Made by a program: the position numbers and the translations under genes
Shown here: positions 47,070-57,110 of the stretch, one piece after another
Layout of the letters: the number at the start of each line of letters is the position of its first letter
How positions within the stretch are numbered: the first letter of the stretch is position 1
The notes under the pieces: model-generated
Seen by the model: only the letters and a program-made list of their open reading frames with translations
The model's database searches: none
Told to the model about the DNA's origin: nothing
Assembly: GCA_900547395.1 (NCBI GenBank)
Contig: URGP01000013.1
Coordinates: 1 to 64,000 of the forward strand
Length of the DNA stretch: 64,000 bases
Direction of reading: 5' to 3'
Source of the DNA: an uncultured Opitutales bacterium
Lineage (GTDB): Bacteria; Verrucomicrobiota; Verrucomicrobiia; Opitutales; Intestinicryptomonadaceae

Positions 47070-47951
47070 TTAAAGCTTCAAACGCGCTTCCAAGCCCTTT
47101 ACGATAAAATTATAGGCTTCGTCAACGCTTTCGACATACTTGAAATACTTCAAGTCGTTTTCTGAAATCACGTCGCTGTCTATCAAGTGGCGGAAGTTCA
47201 CCGCCTTTTGCCAAAACTCCCTGTCAAACAAGACAATCGGGAATGTTTCGTGCGTCTTGCGGGTTTTCATTAGCGTAAAGACTTCAAAGAACTCGTCGAA
47301 AGTTCCCGTGCCGCCAGGGAATACGACAATGGCCTTCGCAAAAAATAGAAGCCAAAATTTTCGCATAAGAAAATAGTGGAAATTTATGCCCAACTCCTTT
47401 GTTACATAATCGTTTTGACGCTGCTCGTCGGGAATTGTTATGGTAAGCCCCAAATTTCTGCCGCCTGCCTTGAATGCGCCCTTGTTCGCCGCCTCCATGA
47501 TGCCCGGACCTCCGCCGGTCATTATGTAAAAGTTGTCGCGCTCGCCAAATTTTTTCAAATTTATCCACTCCTGCAAACGCATTGCAAGCTCCTCTGCCAT
47601 CGCATAGTACTTTGACATTCTTTTGTCGCGCTCGGCGTCGGCAAGCTTCTTTTTCATTGCCTGCGAAAGGCGTGAAACTCCCTTTGCGCGCTTTTTAATT
47701 TCAGCCAAATTGGCTTCCGCGACTTCGGGAGACTTTATGCGCGACGCGCCGAAAAACGTGATTGTGTTTTGGACGCCGAAGTGGTCGAAAACAATCGCGG
47801 GCATAAGCAAGTCGCGCTGAATTTTCACTATGCGATCCGACATGTTTGAAATCGCGCTGTCAATGGGCTGGTCGGCGGGAGAATCAATTATTTTGCCTTT
47901 CACGGCTTTTGAACCCCCGTTTGATTTTTTTGTCTTTGATACTTTTGCCAT
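47070..47951 (-). CDS. LOG-family Rossmann protein
   Basis: 293 residues from the ATG at 47951, which has AAAGG upstream; the ATG at 47972 sits directly on the terminator T-run. MTGGGPGIMEAANKGA and PGGTGTFDEFFEVFT are the signature of LOG proteins (cytokinin-activating phosphoribohydrolases, once annotated lysine decarboxylases). An extra N-terminal 100 residues with FFGASRIKSPEVAEAN make it the longer bacterial form. Substrate unknown: AMP or another 5'-monophosphate nucleoside is likely. Confidence 0.9.
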   Translation of the reverse strand: MAKVSKTKKSNGGSKAVKGKIIDSPADQPIDSAISNMSDRIVKIQRDLLMPAIVFDHFGVQNTITFFGASRIKSPEVAEANLAEIKKRAKGVSRLSQAMKKKLADAERDKRMSKYYAMAEELAMRLQEWINLKKFGERDNFYIMTGGGPGIMEAANKGAFKAGGRNLGLTITIPDEQRQNDYVTKELGINFHYFLMRKFWLLFFAKAIVVFPGGTGTFDEFFEVFTLMKTRKTHETFPIVLFDREFWQKAVNFRHLIDSDVISENDLKYFKYVESVDEAYNFIVKGLEARLKL

Positions 47952-47973
47952 ATTTGCCTTTCGTTTTGCCATG

Positions 47974-48002
47974 CAAAAAAAACCCCGACTTAAAAATCGG
48001 GG
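47974..48002 (-). terminator. Terminator after the TIG-like lipoprotein
   Basis: On minus: CCCCGA (48002-47997), TCGGGG (47988-47983), then eight Ts. It lies 22 bases downstream of the lipoprotein stop. Confidence 0.85.
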
Positions 48003-48023
48003 ATTTTTTCGATTTTTTAAATG

Positions 48024-49016
48024 CTATTTTACATCAACGTCAATTTCATTGACCTGCTCTTTAACCTGCTCAGCCGTCGCAGAGTCAACGGGTTCAGCCT
48101 TTATTTGAGCGGGGCTTATTGAAACAGGAACAACCTTTTCCGCAAACCCTCTCGCGCGGATGAAAAGCTTGCCCTTGGCGTCGGCAACGCCCTTCAAGGG
48201 AACGACAACGCTGTCATGCCCGGGCTTTACGAAAACTTCGCCCATCATGACCGCGCTTGGAATGTTTGTTTTCACGTCAATGTAATATCCCTTTTCTCCC
48301 GCCTTGAAGCCGATATTGAAAATCACGTTTACGATGTCGCCCGTATTGATGTCGATTTGCGCAGGCGAAACTTCCAATTCAGAGCGGTCAATGCGGAACG
48401 CGCCAATCCAAGACTTGCCCGATGCGCTAACAAGCTCGACATCGTATGTCTTGTCTGATTCAAGAGGGGGAACGACAAAGCTTATCGTGTCGCGCGTCAC
48501 GCTTTCCACTGTGGCAAAGACGGGGCCGAACTTGATTTTATCCTGCGAATTGAAGCCCCTGCCGACAACGGGAACAACCGCGCCGATATGCCCTCTGTCA
48601 AACTGCATGTTCATAATGTAGCGGTCGGCGACTTTCAAAGTGTAAACATTGTCGCTTTGGAAGGAGCGCGTCACAACGCCGCCTGCGCCGGTGTCAGACT
48701 TGTATTCCAAAATGTAGTAGTACTTCGCCTCTTTTCTGCCTTTTGGCATGTTATAGTCGAACTCGTACATTCTGTCGCCCGGTCTCGAAGAAATTTCGCG
48801 CATGGGCAAAGTCTGTTCGTCGATGACGACAAACGGCTTAACGGACCCTTTGACAACGCCGCCGTCGTTGATGTGCGCGCGCATGCTCAAAGTGTATATT
48901 CCCGAAGGATTTTGCGGAAATTTTTCGGGGGACAAATTGGTAATCGAAGAGCACCCCGCGACGATTAAGCCCGCGAACGCTCCGCCAAGAAATTTAAAAA
49001 TCTTTACAATATTCAT
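48024..49016 (-). CDS. Lipoprotein with IPT/TIG-like beta domains
   Basis: 330 residues. Signal with lipobox LIVAGCSS (lipid Cys22). The mature part consists of repeated immunoglobulin-like strands: VVPVVGRGFNSQDKIKFGP, TISFVVPPLESDKTYDVELV, which are typical of IPT/TIG modules of surface proteins, and a third segment VSPAQIDINTGDIVNVIF. The Glu/Val-rich end is probably disordered. Function unknown; adhesin-like or structural roles are possible. It is divergent from hemW. Confidence 0.7.
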   Translation of the reverse strand: MNIVKIFKFLGGAFAGLIVAGCSSITNLSPEKFPQNPSGIYTLSMRAHINDGGVVKGSVKPFVVIDEQTLPMREISSRPGDRMYEFDYNMPKGRKEAKYYYILEYKSDTGAGGVVTRSFQSDNVYTLKVADRYIMNMQFDRGHIGAVVPVVGRGFNSQDKIKFGPVFATVESVTRDTISFVVPPLESDKTYDVELVSASGKSWIGAFRIDRSELEVSPAQIDINTGDIVNVIFNIGFKAGEKGYYIDVKTNIPSAVMMGEVFVKPGHDSVVVPLKGVADAKGKLFIRARGFAEKVVPVSISPAQIKAEPVDSATAEQVKEQVNEIDVDVK

Positions 49017-49066
49017 GGTTTTGACATTTAATTTTATATCAAAAGCTTTAAATATTTATTTCGATA

Positions 49067-50215
49067 GTGCAAGACAAACTTAAAGATATTTTTAAAAATT
49101 CGCCAAAAGAAACAGCCGCATACGTCCATGTTCCGTTTTGCGCGAGAACTTGCGCCTACTGCAAATTCTACAAAACAGCCCCCTCTTTCCAAAATCTGGA
49201 GCTTTACCTGCAATGCCTTGAAAAAGAAGCGTCGCGATTTTTTAACAGCGCAAAAGGCGCGGAAATTTCAAGCATATTCATAGGCGGCGGCACTCCTTCG
49301 ATTTTAAGCGAAAACCAGCTCTCCCGACTTGCAAAAATCTTTGAGCATCAGGCGGGGAAAGTTGAATGGACAATCGAAGCCTCCCCTTCAACCATAAATC
49401 CGCAAAAGCTAAAAACCTTAAAAAGCCTCGGAATAAACAGGATTTCCCTCGGAGTGCAAAGTTTCAGCGAGCGCACTTTGAAAAATCTTGGGCGACCCCA
49501 TAAGGCGGAAGCTTCGCAAAAAGCCATAGAACAAAGCCTTGAAGTATTTGACAACGTCAACATCGACCTTATTTTCGGCGCGCAAAACCAAACAAGGGAA
49601 GACTGGCATTCCGATTTGGAAAAAGCCGCAAGCTTCCCGCTTTCGCACATAAGCGCGTACTGCCTCGAATTTGAAAGCGCGACTTCATGCTGCGCGGGGA
49701 ACGAAAAGCCGTTTGAAACACAGATAAAAGAAGCCGACTTTTTGTATTTGGCAATGGATTTTCTCGCCCAAAAGAACTTCAAGCATTACGAAATTTCAAA
49801 CTACGCAAAGCATGGGAAGGAATGCGCCCACAATTTGAACACTTGGAACATGAACTCGTGGATAGGCTTCGGACCAAGCGCGGCAAGCCAGTTTGGCGGG
49901 TTCAGATTTAGAAACACGAGCGACTTGAACAGCTGGGCAAAAGGCGTAATGGAAAATTCCCCTGCGCGCAAAGACATCGTAAAATTGGACGACGACGAAT
50001 TATTTAACAGCGCGGTTGTTTTCGGGCTTCGCAAGATGGATGGCGTAAATTTGGAAAGCCTGAAATCGCGCTTTAAGAATGCGGATTTTTCGCGCTACGA
50101 AGAGCCGATAAAATTTCTGGTTTCCACGGGATTGCTGGAAAAATCAGGCGATTTCCTGCGCCTTTCCCGCAAAGGCATTCCGCTTGCAGACTCGGTTGCA
50201 GTCGAGCTTCTTTAA
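49067..50215 (+). CDS. hemW: HemW-like radical SAM haem chaperone
   Basis: 382 residues from GTG 49067; the ATG alternatives lie far inside the conserved start. The cluster motif CARTCAYC gives Cys25, Cys29, Cys32, followed by FIGGGTPSIL (SAM-binding). INRISLGVQSF and the C-terminal HemN_C-like part are present. HemW transfers haem to respiratory enzymes; it is often misannotated as coproporphyrinogen oxidase. The extra Cys after the motif, which would distinguish HemN, is absent. Confidence 0.88.
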   Translation: MQDKLKDIFKNSPKETAAYVHVPFCARTCAYCKFYKTAPSFQNLELYLQCLEKEASRFFNSAKGAEISSIFIGGGTPSILSENQLSRLAKIFEHQAGKVEWTIEASPSTINPQKLKTLKSLGINRISLGVQSFSERTLKNLGRPHKAEASQKAIEQSLEVFDNVNIDLIFGAQNQTREDWHSDLEKAASFPLSHISAYCLEFESATSCCAGNEKPFETQIKEADFLYLAMDFLAQKNFKHYEISNYAKHGKECAHNLNTWNMNSWIGFGPSAASQFGGFRFRNTSDLNSWAKGVMENSPARKDIVKLDDDELFNSAVVFGLRKMDGVNLESLKSRFKNADFSRYEEPIKFLVSTGLLEKSGDFLRLSRKGIPLADSVAVELL

Positions 50216-50229
50216 TTTGCGCAAATTCA

Positions 50230-51312
50230 TCATACGCAAAAATATTCGCCTTTTTCGGCGCGGATTAAACGCCAGTTTTGGCGCGAAGAATTTTGCGGGG
50301 CGGAAGTTGTCGATGTTGCAATTACTTGCGCATCAAAATCTATGCAAGACCAAAACGCGCTTCTTCTATCTTCGTCAAGCTCGCCCAGAATATCGTCGCA
50401 CAAAAGCACGGGCATAACTTCGCCGCCGCCTTTCATGATTTCAAACTGCGCAAGCTTCAAAGAGAGCGCAACAGAACGCTGCTGCCCCTCAGAGGCGAAA
50501 TCGCGGACGTTTTTTCCGCTTACAAAAATCAAAAAATCGTCCTTGTGCGGACCGGACGAAGTAGCCCCCAGAGCAAAATCCCGCCGCCTTGATTCAAACA
50601 GGAGTTTTCGGTAGCCTTCGACGTCTTCGGCGCAAAAATTCGGCTTTAATTTTATGGCGGTTTTCTCTTTCCCGCCTGACAAAATCTCGTATTTTCGGCT
50701 TGCAATTTCCCCTATCCGCTCAAAAAAGCAGGCGCGGATTTCATTTAAAACCATGGCGTTTTGAGCCATTTGAGCCTCAAATGCGCCAAGCGAAATTTCG
50801 TCGGGATTGTTCTCTTTCAAAAGGGCGTTGCGGCTTAAAAGCGACGCGTGGTATCCGCGAAGGGCGTTAAAGTAGCGCATGTCCATCGAAGAAATCAGCA
50901 TATCTATAAAACGCCTGCGCTCCAAGGGCGCTCCGCGCACGAGCTTTATGTCGTCGTTGCAAACGGGCATAATCGGAAACTTACCGATAAATTCCCCGAG
51001 TTTTTTCTGCTCTTCATTGTTTACGAAAACTTTTTTCGAGGAATTTGAAAACTCCATCAAAACTTCGCATTTCCCAAGGGTTTCATGGTTGAGCTTCGCC
51101 AAAACCTGGGCTGTTTGCGCGCCGTTTTTTATCAAGTTTGCGGTCTTTGAAGTCCTGAAAGAGCGCAAAGCCCAAAGGAGCGCGCAGCTTTCGAGAAGGT
51201 TTGTCTTGCCCTGCGCATTGCTTCCGTAAATCCAAACAGAGGGCGCGCCAAAAGACGCCTCCGACAGCCCGGAGTTTCTGAAATTGCAAAGCCTGACGCT
51301 TTCGATGTCCAT
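50230..51312 (-). CDS. recF: DNA recombination/repair protein RecF
   Basis: 360 residues. P-loop YGSNAQGKTNLLES (29-42), signature FASEGQQRSVALSLKLAQ and Walker B MPVLLCDDILGELDEDRR are the SMC-like ATPase of RecF, which loads RecR and RecA at gaps. It starts divergently from ruvB (84-base gap). The dnaA-dnaN context usual for recF is absent; it sits with ruvB, so recombination repair genes are grouped here. Confidence 0.94.
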   Translation of the reverse strand: MDIESVRLCNFRNSGLSEASFGAPSVWIYGSNAQGKTNLLESCALLWALRSFRTSKTANLIKNGAQTAQVLAKLNHETLGKCEVLMEFSNSSKKVFVNNEEQKKLGEFIGKFPIMPVCNDDIKLVRGAPLERRRFIDMLISSMDMRYFNALRGYHASLLSRNALLKENNPDEISLGAFEAQMAQNAMVLNEIRACFFERIGEIASRKYEILSGGKEKTAIKLKPNFCAEDVEGYRKLLFESRRRDFALGATSSGPHKDDFLIFVSGKNVRDFASEGQQRSVALSLKLAQFEIMKGGGEVMPVLLCDDILGELDEDRRSAFWSCIDFDAQVIATSTTSAPQNSSRQNWRLIRAEKGEYFCV

Positions 51313-51396
51313 TTTATGCGCAAATTTTGAAAATATAACACATTAAAAATATCTTTTTGCTTGTAAAGGCGATTATGGAAAACAATTCTATTTTAC

Positions 51397-52428
51397 ATGC
51401 AGACAGGAAACGATTATCTTAAACAGGCTCTCGAAACAAAAGACGACTCCTTTGAAGCTTCATTGCGCCCGTCGGGGTTCGACTCTTTTTCGGGGCAGGA
51501 AAAGACAATCGAACGCCTGAAAGTAATGGTTGGGGCCGCAAAGCGCAGGGCGGATTCGCTAAGCCACATTTTGCTGCACGGCCCTCCGGGGCTTGGAAAG
51601 ACGACTTTGGCGCTCATTTTGGCAAACGAAATGGGCTCCCAAATACGCATAACTTCGGGACCTGTAATCGAAAAGGCGTCGGACCTTGCAGGGCTTCTCA
51701 CAAACCTCGAAGAAGGCGACATTTTGTTTATCGACGAAATTCACAGAATTCCGCGCACTGTCGAAGAATATCTTTACAGCGCAATGGAAGACTACCGCAT
51801 AGACATAATGATAGACCAAGGCCCTAACGCCCGCTCCGTCCGCCTTACAATTCCCAAATTCACGCTAATCGGCGCAACCACCAGAACGGGGCTTTTGACA
51901 GCTCCTCTTCGCAGCAGGTTCACCCTCAAAACAAGGCTCGACTACTACTCGAAAGAAGAGCTTAAAAAAATCGTAAAGCGCACATGCTCGCTTCTTAACA
52001 TTGAAGTCGATGAAGACGGCGCGATGGAAATCGCAAGAAGATCGAGAGGCACTCCGCGCATCGTAAACAACCTCGTGCGCTTTGTGCGCGACTACTCCGA
52101 AGAGCGCGCAAAAGGCGTAATAACAAAGCATTCCGCCTCAAAGGCTCTTGAGCTTTTGGAAATCGACGAAAACGGATTGGACGAAATGGACAAGCGCATA
52201 ATGAAAGTAATGGCGCAAAACTACAAGGGCGGGCCCGTCGGCATCGGAACGATAGCTGTCGCTGTAAACGAGGAGGCCGACACGCTTGAAGAAGTCCACG
52301 AGCCGTTTCTGATTCAAGAGGGATACATTCAGCGCACTCCGCAAGGCAGAATGCTGACCCCTAAGGCGTGGAATGTTGTCGGCATAAAAAATTTGGGCGA
52401 AGACTTCATGCAGGGCAGTCTGTTTTAG
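51397..52428 (+). CDS. ruvB: Holliday junction helicase RuvB
   Basis: 343 residues, AAA+ motor of branch migration. Walker [11 protein letters not shown] (61-70), Walker B LFIDEIHR, arginine-finger region [17 protein letters not shown] and the winged-helix end [18 protein letters not shown] are all present. ruvA and ruvC are not nearby. The FAD oxidoreductase starts 4 bases after the stop. Confidence 0.97.
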   Translation: MQTGNDYLKQALETKDDSFEASLRPSGFDSFSGQEKTIERLKVMVGAAKRRADSLSHILLHGPPGLGKTTLALILANEMGSQIRITSGPVIEKASDLAGLLTNLEEGDILFIDEIHRIPRTVEEYLYSAMEDYRIDIMIDQGPNARSVRLTIPKFTLIGATTRTGLLTAPLRSRFTLKTRLDYYSKEELKKIVKRTCSLLNIEVDEDGAMEIARRSRGTPRIVNNLVRFVRDYSEERAKGVITKHSASKALELLEIDENGLDEMDKRIMKVMAQNYKGGPVGIGTIAVAVNEEADTLEEVHEPFLIQEGYIQRTPQGRMLTPKAWNVVGIKNLGEDFMQGSLF

Positions 52429-52431
52429 GAA

Positions 52432-53511
52432 ATGGAAGATTTTTTTGACTACATCATCGCAGGGCAGGGGATAGCAGGCTCAAACCTCGCAATGCACCTT
52501 TTAGAGCGCGGGAAAAAAATCGCGGTGATTGACGACGATTGGAACGGAGCCGCATGCAAGGTTGCGGCGGGAGTGCTGAACCCCATTACGGGCAAGCGTC
52601 TCGTAAAAAGTTGGAGAAGCGGCATTGCAATGCCTTACGCGAAAAAATACTATGCCTCCCTCCAAGAAAAGTTCGGCGAAAAATTTTTCTTCGACCGCCA
52701 GATTTTACAGCTTTGCAAGTCTTCGGAAGAGGCGGAACTCTGGCATAAGAGAAAAGGTGACATTGACTATTCGAGCTTTTTAAGCGAATACAACCCTCCC
52801 AAAACATTTCCCGAACTAAACGACAACTGCGGCAGTTTTTTCATCAACTTCGCCGCGTGGGTTGAAGCTCCGCATGCGATGAATTTGCTAAGAAGCCACT
52901 TGACTTCATGCGGCGTTTTAAGGCTTGAAAATTTCGATTATTCGCAACTGGAAATCGAAAGCGGCTTTGTTAAGTACAAAAACTTAAAGGCGAAAAAAAT
53001 AGTGTTTTGCGAAGGCTGGCGCGCAATCTATAACCCCTATTTCAACTGGCTTCCATACCGCCCCGCCCGCGGGGAAATTCTGACGGTTAAAATAGAAGAA
53101 AACGTTTCTGAGCACATAATCCACCGCGAAAAATGGCTCATGAAATACAAGGGCAACCTATACCGCAACGGCTCCACTTGGGACAGGGTAAATTTCATGA
53201 ACCCATCCCCCACTTCGGAAGCCCGCGAAGAGCTTGCAAAAGCCCTTCCCTCAATCATCGGGAAAATCCCATTTGAAATTGTAGAGCAGGAAAGCGGAGT
53301 GCGCCCCTGCACCGCCACAACGCGCCCCCATTTGGGACGCCACCCAAAGTTTCAAAACCTGTATTCATTCAACGGCTTCGGCTCGAAAGGCTACGCTCTC
53401 TCTCCGTATTTTGCAAAACACTTCGCCGAGTATTTGGAAGGAGAGGCGGAGCTTGACAAAGAAGCCGACCTTGCGCGCCACATCCGCAAATTCTACCGCG
53501 GAGATTTTTAA
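52432..53511 (+). CDS. FAD-dependent oxidoreductase of the DAO superfamily
   Basis: 359 residues. The FAD-binding IIAGQGIAGSNLAMHLLERG (about 8-27) followed by AAGVLNPITGKR (residues about 46-57), and the C-terminal CTATTRPHLGRHPKFQNLYS and GFGSKGYALSPYF match DAO-type enzymes such as ThiO or the MnmC oxidase part. Substrate unknown; the cluster with ruvB gives no clue. It ends by overlapping the metalloprotease gene tail by 4 bases. Confidence 0.85.
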   Translation: MEDFFDYIIAGQGIAGSNLAMHLLERGKKIAVIDDDWNGAACKVAAGVLNPITGKRLVKSWRSGIAMPYAKKYYASLQEKFGEKFFFDRQILQLCKSSEEAELWHKRKGDIDYSSFLSEYNPPKTFPELNDNCGSFFINFAAWVEAPHAMNLLRSHLTSCGVLRLENFDYSQLEIESGFVKYKNLKAKKIVFCEGWRAIYNPYFNWLPYRPARGEILTVKIEENVSEHIIHREKWLMKYKGNLYRNGSTWDRVNFMNPSPTSEAREELAKALPSIIGKIPFEIVEQESGVRPCTATTRPHLGRHPKFQNLYSFNGFGSKGYALSPYFAKHFAEYLEGEAELDKEADLARHIRKFYRGDF

Positions 53512-56500
53512 AAATCAATCTCGGCAACCCCTGTTTTCAGGCGGGACTTCCCGTCTTGAAAGCGGAAAACTATTTTGCCGTTTGAAACAGCCAAAACGCC
53601 GTCTTTTATCGAATTTTTACCATGCCTGCCCGTAAATGTCGCGACAAACGGAGATATTCTCTTGTAAGACAAACTTCCTTTTTCCCCGTTTACAAAACAA
53701 TTTTTGCCGTCGCCAAGAACTTCGATTTCAAATTCTCCAAGCTTCAAGAATGCTCCCGCAAGGCTTATCGGAAGAGGATTTAAAGGCTCTATAACTCTCG
53801 CGACTTCAAATCGTCCGAATTCTGCGGTTTCCCCGCCTCCGAAATCAATAGCGCCCGAAATTTCTTCTTTTTCCGCCTTTGAAAGGTTAAGAGTTTCGCC
53901 GTTTTCAAGCGCGTCCTGCCAGCTGATGCCAAGCTTGAAATTGCAAATACCGCCCTTTTGCTTGTAAGATGCACTTGCGTTTTTGTAAAGGCGGTAGCTC
54001 TTAATTTCGCCCGTTTCCAAAACATCGTTTTCGCTTATGACTTTTGCGGAAGAGTTGGAAACAAACGCAAGGGTAAACATATATTCCCCTCCTTCAAAGA
54101 ACGCAAAGCTCTGCCCCGAAAGCTCCAAAGGATTGGGTGACGGATTTACATGAAGAAATATCGTTTTGCTTGAAGAAGTCGCAACCGATTTTTTGTCCAT
54201 GTTGTAAACTTCGCAAGTATATGCGTACATTCCCGAATACGGCTTTTTTACGACGTACTTTTTCTGCGTCGCGCCCTTTATTTCCACTCCGTTTTCATAC
54301 CATTTGTATTTGACAAAGTAGCCGCACGCGTCTGCATTAAGCGTAATGGCGGAGCCTTCGCCCGCTTCCGCCGCCGCGTTTTCGGAGCTTATCAACGCAT
54401 TGTTTTGAACCGCATCAATTCCTAAAATTTTTGCGGACTCTCTGACGGTGTATTTTACAGGGGAAGTGTAAATTTCCATTCCGCCGTTGAAGACTTTGAG
54501 GCGAAATTTTGCGCTGTTCAAATCCAAAGCCGTTTCGGGATAAAATTCTGAAGAGTTTGCATTTTCGATGTCTTCCCAAACCCATTCTATTTTTCCCTTT
54601 TCATTCACGCGGGCTACCTGCATCTGCCACCGATATGACGGATTATACCCCGACACCGACACTGAAAAAGCCTCGCTTTGCAAACCTTCAAACACCGTTA
54701 ATGGCTTGGGCTTTTGCGTGATTTTGAGTTTTTCAAACACCTTCAAAGAAAACGCCGCCTCTTCGGCGTCCTCTCCATTTGAAACAGTAAGCTTGTAAGA
54801 CCACCCATCCATTTTGAGTGTCGGAGTTATGGCTAACTCCTGCTTTGTTCCGACCTGCTTTAAGCCCTTGCCGTCGTTTTTGTCGCACTCCCATTTAAAG
54901 GTCAGCTTAGAGCCTTCAAGCAAGTTTTCGGCATTGGCAGCAAGTTTTATTTTAACACCCTCATAACACTCCAAGCATTTTTCAAATTCGTCCAAAACGA
55001 TGCTTGAATTTACCGCTGAGAATTCCGTTATGATTTGGTTTTCAAAATCCAAAGTGTTTCCGATGATACAGCGGAATTTCACCCTGTTTTGCCAGTCGGC
55101 GGAAGATAGCTTGAGCGTATTTAAATCTTCTCCGACATCAATCCAAATATCGCCTTCGAATTTCTGCCACTTGTAATGCAGGTCAAAGCCCGACGCCTCA
55201 ATGTTCAAAGACGAATGCTTCGCCGTGTAAAAACTCATGCACTTTTCGATTTTTGCGCGGGCTTTCACTATAAGCTCTGCGGCATTCGAGTATGCCGCAG
55301 CCCCCGCGTTTGAAACTTTGCATCTGTAAAAAATTCCGCCGTCTTTTAAGCCGACATTTTCAATTTTAAGTACCGAAGAAGTTTCGCCCTTTAAATTCGT
55401 CCATGAAGACATATTCTTAGAACTTTGCCACTGGTACGCCAAATTGTCGCCCGTTGCAATAACTTCAAAAAACGCATCGTCGCCTGAATACACATCTGCG
55501 TCTCCAAGCTTGGCGTCAATCCGCGCGCTCCGCAAAACCTGCAAATTTGCAGTATTTGAAACGACAAAGCCGCCACCGTTTGAAACCACGCACCTGTATT
55601 GCCCCGCATCTTCCAATCCGACATTTGCAATTCGGCAACTTGCCCCGTCCCCGCCTTCAATGTCGAGCCAAATGCCGTCTGAAAGCTTCTGCCAGCAATA
55701 CGAAAGCCCGTCGCCCGAAGCCTTTATGGAAAAAACAATCACATTGCCTGTATAAGCGCGGATTTCCGAACTTAAATCGGAAGTGATTTTTGCGTTTTTT
55801 AAAACGGACACTGATATTTGCGGAGCGTAAAATTCAAATTCGCCCCTCGTTATCTTGCACCTGAATGACGTTTTTGAAAGAATGTTTTTCGCCTCCCATT
55901 CGGGGGAATTTGCGCCGTCTATGTCAGACCATGCCGAGCCTTTTTTTACCTGCCATTGAAACTTGACGTCCGTTTCCTTGACTTCCACGAACAAATCCGC
56001 GCCTTGCCCTTCAAAAACTTCAATATTGGAATCGGTTGAAGATAGAAGCGTTATTGGAGCCACGGCAAATTCAAACCCAACCTCTTCCGAAATCTTGCTT
56101 CCGTAAGCATTTGAAAGAACGCACCTGAATTTTGCCCCGTACTTTTCAAAAATTTCATCTCCCGAGAAAGACAATGTTTTCGACGCGCAATGCGGCAAAT
56201 CCGACCACTGCGAATTTGCGTTTTCTTTTATCTGCCAGCGGTATGAAATCCCCGACAAATTTTCCGCCTCTACCGTAAACTCCGCAGTGTCGCCCGCAGA
56301 GTTTATCTTGGCATTCCGCGTAAATTCGAGAATTCTCGGCGCGGAATGCGAATCAAACCCAACCCTTGCAATGTCAAGCCTCCTTTGGTTTAATGAAAGC
56401 GACGAGTTGTGCTTTTCGTAAGTTCCCATTGGAACGCCGTCAAAAATTATTTCGGGAGAAGAAAACATCGAAGTAGGCGAATAGTAGCCGCCTTTACCGT

Positions 56501-57110
56501 CAAAGTTGTACGCCATTATCGTATGATATTTCTTGCCGCTTGAACCCGTAAAATGATAGCCGCATGAATATGGATAAAACCCGTTGCCGCCAGGCTCCGT
56601 CGCCTGGTCGGGCGAGTGCGTAAGCCCCATGTTATGCCCAAGCTCGTGGACAAAAGTAGAAGCAGATCCCGTAGAGCGATTGACTGCCGAAAACAAAAGA
56701 AACTTGTTTGCGGAAGAAGAACTGACAAGCCAAGCGATGCCGCCCAAATTTCCCCAAGAAGACGCGTTTGTAATCAACGAGACCATGTCGGCATTGCACT
56801 CGTCGCGCAAAGACGCAATTTCAGAAGAGTTGGTAACATTGTTTAAATCGACGCTTCCGTCTCCCGACGAGTTGTAGTTCCAAGCGTGGACTTTTACGCA
56901 GTTAAGCTCGATGTTCACATTTGAATTTGCGTAAAAAATATTCGCTTCTTCAATTATTTCCGTTGCGTATGCTTCCAAGCTTCCGCCGTAGTTGCGCCTT
57001 GCGTAGTTTTGGGCGTCGATGTCAAAGACAAGCATTATGTCTATCACGGCAGAAAGCGCAAACTGCGGAATCGCGAAAAGTAAAAATATTAAAATCGCAA
57101 GCTTTTTCAT
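53508..57110 (-). CDS. Secreted metzincin metalloprotease with Ig-like repeats
   Basis: 1200 residues from ATG 57110, overlapping the preceding gene by four bases (ATGA), with a signal peptide (1-20). The catalytic domain (about 22-265) has VHELGHNMGLTH (about 151-162), the HExxHxxGxxH zinc motif, and the later Met-turn TIMAYNF. About eight Ig-like modules follow (280-1000), many with Y-x-W-Q and F-R-C-x-V-S-N patterns, then a 200-residue C-terminal domain. It resembles reprolysin/M72-like enzymes. The catalytic chain lacks a recognisable propeptide of its own; the coupled upstream gene seems to supply it. Confidence 0.9.
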   Translation of the reverse strand: MKKLAILIFLLFAIPQFALSAVIDIMLVFDIDAQNYARRNYGGSLEAYATEIIEEANIFYANSNVNIELNCVKVHAWNYNSSGDGSVDLNNVTNSSEIASLRDECNADMVSLITNASSWGNLGGIAWLVSSSSANKFLLFSAVNRSTGSASTFVHELGHNMGLTHSPDQATEPGGNGFYPYSCGYHFTGSSGKKYHTIMAYNFDGKGGYYSPTSMFSSPEIIFDGVPMGTYEKHNSSLSLNQRRLDIARVGFDSHSAPRILEFTRNAKINSAGDTAEFTVEAENLSGISYRWQIKENANSQWSDLPHCASKTLSFSGDEIFEKYGAKFRCVLSNAYGSKISEEVGFEFAVAPITLLSSTDSNIEVFEGQGADLFVEVKETDVKFQWQVKKGSAWSDIDGANSPEWEAKNILSKTSFRCKITRGEFEFYAPQISVSVLKNAKITSDLSSEIRAYTGNVIVFSIKASGDGLSYCWQKLSDGIWLDIEGGDGASCRIANVGLEDAGQYRCVVSNGGGFVVSNTANLQVLRSARIDAKLGDADVYSGDDAFFEVIATGDNLAYQWQSSKNMSSWTNLKGETSSVLKIENVGLKDGGIFYRCKVSNAGAAAYSNAAELIVKARAKIEKCMSFYTAKHSSLNIEASGFDLHYKWQKFEGDIWIDVGEDLNTLKLSSADWQNRVKFRCIIGNTLDFENQIITEFSAVNSSIVLDEFEKCLECYEGVKIKLAANAENLLEGSKLTFKWECDKNDGKGLKQVGTKQELAITPTLKMDGWSYKLTVSNGEDAEEAAFSLKVFEKLKITQKPKPLTVFEGLQSEAFSVSVSGYNPSYRWQMQVARVNEKGKIEWVWEDIENANSSEFYPETALDLNSAKFRLKVFNGGMEIYTSPVKYTVRESAKILGIDAVQNNALISSENAAAEAGEGSAITLNADACGYFVKYKWYENGVEIKGATQKKYVVKKPYSGMYAYTCEVYNMDKKSVATSSSKTIFLHVNPSPNPLELSGQSFAFFEGGEYMFTLAFVSNSSAKVISENDVLETGEIKSYRLYKNASASYKQKGGICNFKLGISWQDALENGETLNLSKAEKEEISGAIDFGGGETAEFGRFEVARVIEPLNPLPISLAGAFLKLGEFEIEVLGDGKNCFVNGEKGSLSYKRISPFVATFTGRHGKNSIKDGVLAVSNGKIVFRFQDGKSRLKTGVAEIDF

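Noticed and set aside
47952..47972. Upstream ATG for the LOG protein
   Set aside because: It sits on the terminator T-run without a ribosome binding site; the ATG at 47951 has AAAGG at the right distance.
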